Source of the DNA: Taklimakanibacter albus
GTDB taxonomy: Bacteria; Pseudomonadota; Alphaproteobacteria; Rhizobiales; Aestuariivirgaceae
DNA: 64,000 bases
Assembly (NCBI RefSeq): GCF_016595235.1
Contig: NZ_JAENHL010000008.1
Span: 664,390-728,389 of the forward strand
Direction: 5' to 3'
Below, piece by piece: positions 61,122-64,000 of this stretch (within the stretch, counting starts at the first letter, position 1; every line of letters starts with the position of its first letter). A program made the translations under genes and the position numbers. Below the pieces are notes generated by a model, which did no database searches, was not told the DNA's origin, and was given only the letters and a program-made list of their open reading frames with translations.

Positions 61122-62036
61122 ATGACAACCATCATGGCACTCAAAGACAAGCTTATCGACAGCGAGGCGGACTATACACCGGCGGAACGCAAGGTGATCC
61201 GTGTGCTGCTCGCCAATTACCCGGTGGCGGGACTCGCCACCGCGTCCAGGCTCGCCCAGCAGGCCGAGGTGAGCGACCCCACCGTCATAAGGCTCGCCAC
61301 CAAGCTCGGTTTCTCCGGCTTCATCGAGATGCAGCAGGCGCTGCTCGCCGAGCTCGAGGCGCATATGAATTCCGCTCTCACCATGCTCGAGAGCCGCAAG
61401 CCCGCGGTGAGTGCCGAAGGCCTCTATCAGTCCTATGCAGAAGCGACGATCGCGACGCTCAAATCCAGCCAGTCCGATATCCTGCCCGCCGATTTCAACG
61501 AGGCGGCCGATCTCCTGATCAATACGAAGAAGCGCATCTATTGCATCGGCGGCCGCTTCACCGGCTTCCTCGCGGCGATCCTGCACCGGCATCTGGTGCA
61601 GCTCAGGCCGGGCGCCGTCTGGGTCAATGGCTCGCTCGCCGATCTCGCCGAGACCGTCACCGATATCGGCAAGCAGGATCTCGTCGTCGCCTTCGATCTG
61701 AGGCGTTATCAGCAGGACGTGGTGCAGTTCACCCGCCAGGCCTATGAGCGCGGCGCCCGCGTCATCCTGCTCACCGACAAGTGGAAGTCGCCGATCGCCT
61801 CCTTCGCCACGGTGACGCTCACCGGCCCGGTCGATACGATCTCGCCATTCGACACGATGGTGCCGACCATGGTGCAGCTCGAAGCGCTCGTCACCGCCTT
61901 CACCGGCAAGCTCGACAAGCAGGTCCGCCCGAGGCTCGAGGAGATCGAGCACTACCGGCGGCTCAACAATGTCGTGCTCGACATGCCGGCGCCCGCCAAA
62001 TCCAAACCCAGCAAGAAGCAGAAAGCCAAATCATGA
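61122..62036 (+). CDS. RpiR/MurR family regulator
   Basis: A 304-residue regulator with an N-terminal helix-turn-helix (about 15-85, with ATASRLAQQAEVSDPTVIRLATKLGF, partly quoted) and a SIS domain (about 125-265) with CIGGRFTGFLAAILHRHL. SIS domains bind phosphosugars in many members, but RpiR proteins also regulate amino-acid and amine catabolic genes. The C terminus is Lys-rich (KSKPSKKQKAKS). Its stop overlaps the hydrolase start (ATGA), and it is divergent from the liv-type operon, so it probably controls the whole locus. Confidence 0.88.
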   Translation: MTTIMALKDKLIDSEADYTPAERKVIRVLLANYPVAGLATASRLAQQAEVSDPTVIRLATKLGFSGFIEMQQALLAELEAHMNSALTMLESRKPAVSAEGLYQSYAEATIATLKSSQSDILPADFNEAADLLINTKKRIYCIGGRFTGFLAAILHRHLVQLRPGAVWVNGSLADLAETVTDIGKQDLVVAFDLRRYQQDVVQFTRQAYERGARVILLTDKWKSPIASFATVTLTGPVDTISPFDTMVPTMVQLEALVTAFTGKLDKQVRPRLEEIEHYRRLNNVVLDMPAPAKSKPSKKQKAKS

Positions 62037-62671
62037 AGCCTGCCACCGTCACCCGCGATGCGCCCTACAAGCGCGAGGAAACCGCCCTTCTCTTCGTCGA
62101 CCTGCAGACCATCTTCTGCACGCCGGGGCTCGATCCCCAGCATCCCGAGCTCAATGCGGAGCACTATTATTTCAAGCGGCTCAAGGCCACGACCGTTCCC
62201 AATGCGCAGAAGCTGCTGCATGCCGCGCGCGCGTCCGGCGTCCAGGTGCTGCACACGATCATCGAGGCGCTCACCAAGGACGGCCGCGACATCTCGCTCG
62301 ACCATCGCCTCTCCAATCTCTTCGTGCCGAAGGGCCTGCCGGAAGGCCAGCCGATTAAGGAACTCACCCCCATCGACAATGAGATCGTGCTGCCGAAATC
62401 CTCCTCGGGCGTCTTCAACTCCACCAATATCGATTATGTGCTGAAGAATCTCGGCATCCGCTATCTCATCATCTCCGGCGTCGTCACCGACCAATGCGTC
62501 GACATGGCGGTGCGCGACGCGTCCGACCGCGGCTATCTGGTGAGCCTGCCCGAGGATGCCTGCGGCACCTATACGCAGGCCCGCCACGACAATGCGCTCA
62601 AGGCCTTCGGCGGCTATTGCTGGGTCACCGACACCGAAACCGTGCTCAAACGGCTGAAGGAGCTCGCCTAG
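62033..62671 (+). CDS. Isochorismatase-like cysteine hydrolase
   Basis: A 212-residue member of the cysteine hydrolase superfamily (isochorismatase, nicotinamidase, N-carbamoylsarcosine amidase, RutB, biuret hydrolase). The catalytic triad is complete: D23 in LFVDLQ, K122 in VLPKSSSG, and nucleophile C155 in VTDQCVD, preceded by the GVV turn that holds the cis-peptide. It most likely hydrolyses a C-N amide bond. It is locked between the rpiR gene (ATGA) and the ligase gene, whose GTG shares the last base of its TAG stop. The substrate is unknown. Confidence 0.87.
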   Translation: MKPATVTRDAPYKREETALLFVDLQTIFCTPGLDPQHPELNAEHYYFKRLKATTVPNAQKLLHAARASGVQVLHTIIEALTKDGRDISLDHRLSNLFVPKGLPEGQPIKELTPIDNEIVLPKSSSGVFNSTNIDYVLKNLGIRYLIISGVVTDQCVDMAVRDASDRGYLVSLPEDACGTYTQARHDNALKAFGGYCWVTDTETVLKRLKELA

Positions 62672-64000
62672 TGGCCAAGTCTCCCTCCACCCCGGGCCTT
62701 ACCGAGCTCACCACTTTCGTCACCACCGATTACGCCGCGATCACCCGTGGCCGCTCGCTGCCGCGGCGCGACTACGAGAAGGCCAAGGGTAACAAGACCT
62801 GCGGCTGGGTGCCGGCCAATATGTCGCTCACGCCCTTCGATCTCATCGCCGATCCCAATCCCTGGGGCTCGGCCGGCGATCTGCGCCTCCTGCCCGATCC
62901 CAAGGCACGCTACCGCACCCATCCGAAGGGCGCCGCGACGGCGCTCGATTTCGTGATGAGCGATATCGTCGAGCTCGATGGCGCACCCTGGCTGTGCTGC
63001 CCGCGCGCTTTCCTGAAAAAAGCGCTCGCCGATTTCGAGAAGGAGACAGGCTCCAGCGTGATCGCTTCCTTCGAGCAGGAATTCCAGATCCGCAATGCCG
63101 GCTGGTCGAGCGAGCCCGCCTTCGCGCTGTCGGCCCTACGCCATGCCGATCCCTTTGGCCCCGAGCTCGTGGGCGCCCTCGATGAAGCGGGCTGCGAACC
63201 GGAAAACTTCATCGCCGAATATGGCCGCGACCAGTTCGAGATCACCACCGCGCCGGCGCCTGGCCTCGTCGCCGCCGACCGTTGCGTCGCCATCCGCGAG
63301 ATCACCCGCGAAGTGGCGCGGCTCAAGGGCTGGCGCGCCAGCTTCGCGCCCAAGACCGCGGTCTCAGGCGTCGGCAACGGTGTCCATGTACATCTGAGCT
63401 TCGTCAACAAGCAGGGCAAGCCCACCGCCTTCGACGCGAAACAGCCCGGCCGCGTGTCGGCGCTTGCCGGCGCTTTCGCCGCCGGCGTCGTCCGCCATCT
63501 GCCGGCGCTGGTGGCGCTCACCGCGCCGAGCCCGATCTCTTATCTGCGTCTCCAGCCGCATCATTGGAGCTCGGCCTATACCTGGTTCGGCGAACGCGAC
63601 CGCGAGTCGTCGCTGCGCATCTGTCCGACGGTCAGTATCGGCGGCAAAGACCCGGCGCGGCAGTTCAATCTCGAATATCGCGCGGCGGATGCCACCGCCT
63701 GCCCGCATCTGGTGCTGGGCGCCGTCATCCGCGCCGGCATCGAAGGCATTCGCGCCAAGCTCAGCACCCCGCATATCTTCAGCGGCGATCCTGAGACATT
63801 GAGTGAGGCCGAGAAGAAGAAGCTCGGCATCCAGCGGCTGCCGCAGTCCTTGAGCGCGGCGCTCGACACGCTCAAGGCCGATGCAACCGTCTCCGGCTGG
63901 TTTGCACCGGTCGCCATGGAGACCTATCACGGCATGAAGCGCATGGAGATGAAGCTCATCGCCGGCGTCGAAGGCGATGCGCTCTGCCAGCGTTATTCGG
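62671..64000 (+). CDS. Glutamine synthetase-like gamma-glutamyl-amine ligase, 3' partial
   Basis: At least 443 residues, open to the window end. The start is GTG 62671, sharing a base with the upstream TAG. Glutamine-synthetase features: the metal-binding FEQEF (E135, E137), GRDQFEI (E190), the GNGVHVH loop (H241 region) and the Arg-containing ERDRESSLRI. The N-terminal domain is unlike that of classical GlnA, and the pattern suits the PuuA/GlnT-like group that joins glutamate to amines. The coupled hydrolase and nearby aminotransferase suggest an amine catabolic pathway. Confidence 0.87.
   Translation, partial: MAKSPSTPGLTELTTFVTTDYAAITRGRSLPRRDYEKAKGNKTCGWVPANMSLTPFDLIADPNPWGSAGDLRLLPDPKARYRTHPKGAATALDFVMSDIVELDGAPWLCCPRAFLKKALADFEKETGSSVIASFEQEFQIRNAGWSSEPAFALSALRHADPFGPELVGALDEAGCEPENFIAEYGRDQFEITTAPAPGLVAADRCVAIREITREVARLKGWRASFAPKTAVSGVGNGVHVHLSFVNKQGKPTAFDAKQPGRVSALAGAFAAGVVRHLPALVALTAPSPISYLRLQPHHWSSAYTWFGERDRESSLRICPTVSIGGKDPARQFNLEYRAADATACPHLVLGAVIRAGIEGIRAKLSTPHIFSGDPETLSEAEKKKLGIQRLPQSLSAALDTLKADATVSGWFAPVAMETYHGMKRMEMKLIAGVEGDALCQRYS

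Overview
The window looks like a piece of a high-GC alphaproteobacterial chromosome, most likely of Hyphomicrobiales (Rhizobiales) type. This rests on gene content: several sugar ABC transporters of the CUT1 and CUT2 classes, a sorbitol/mannitol (smo-like) operon with a SorC-type regulator, an aerobic-pathway cobF, an Exo/Pss-like exopolysaccharide cluster, and GC-rich palindromic repeats between operons. No rRNA, tRNA, CRISPR array, integrase, transposase or phage gene was seen. The genus cannot be named from the sequence alone. Both ends cut genes: an RbsA-like ATPase at the left and a glutamine-synthetase-like ligase at the right.

Layout. 1-3291: a CUT2 sugar transporter (ATPase, two permeases). 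3396-9618: a GntR/FadR-type regulator overlapping a MetC-like C-S lyase, followed by a complete CUT1 transporter. 9775-16800: a polyol locus with SorC regulator, binding protein, two permeases, ATPase and two short-chain dehydrogenases. 16807-19207 (minus): tonB, exbD, exbB and a small secreted protein. 19340-20098 (minus): an isolated cobF. 20368-35462 (minus): a ~15 kb, 14-gene exopolysaccharide operon running from an ExoY-like initiating transferase to a Wzc-like co-polymerase/kinase. 35738-41222: a small membrane protein, then a third CUT1 transporter (minus) divergent from its DeoR-type regulator. 41229-44712: a serine hydrolase, a Cys/Met-metabolism PLP enzyme, a SRPBCC protein and a TetR regulator. 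44849-49888: a HlyD/YbhFSR-type export system. 50026-53770 (minus): a glycerol kinase-like protein, GlpD and a YfcG-type GST. 53928-54926: a YhbW-like flavin monooxygenase. 54967-61010 (minus): a branched-chain-type ABC transporter with a LivM-LivG fusion and a class III aminotransferase. 61122-64000 (plus): RpiR regulator, cysteine hydrolase and GS-like ligase.

How the parts work together. Most of the window is for nutrient capture: four sugar/polyol-type importers and one amino-acid/amide-type importer, each next to its own local regulator and usually a catabolic enzyme. The exopolysaccharide operon holds nearly all classes of a Wzx/Wzy pathway: initiating transferase, UDP-glucose dehydrogenase, glycosyltransferases, pyruvyl and acyl decorations, flippase, polymerase, co-polymerase, and secreted trimming enzymes.

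The best candidate for an undescribed system is the right-hand locus (54967-64000). An importer, a class III aminotransferase, a RpiR regulator, an isochorismatase-fold hydrolase and a GS-like ligase together resemble the logic of the Puu gamma-glutamyl-polyamine pathway, but with different parts. Second is the GntR/MetC-like/CUT1 unit, which suggests uptake and cleavage of a sulfur-bearing, sugar-like compound. Another recurring pattern is that each of the three CUT1 binding-protein genes is followed directly by a palindromic repeat or terminator.
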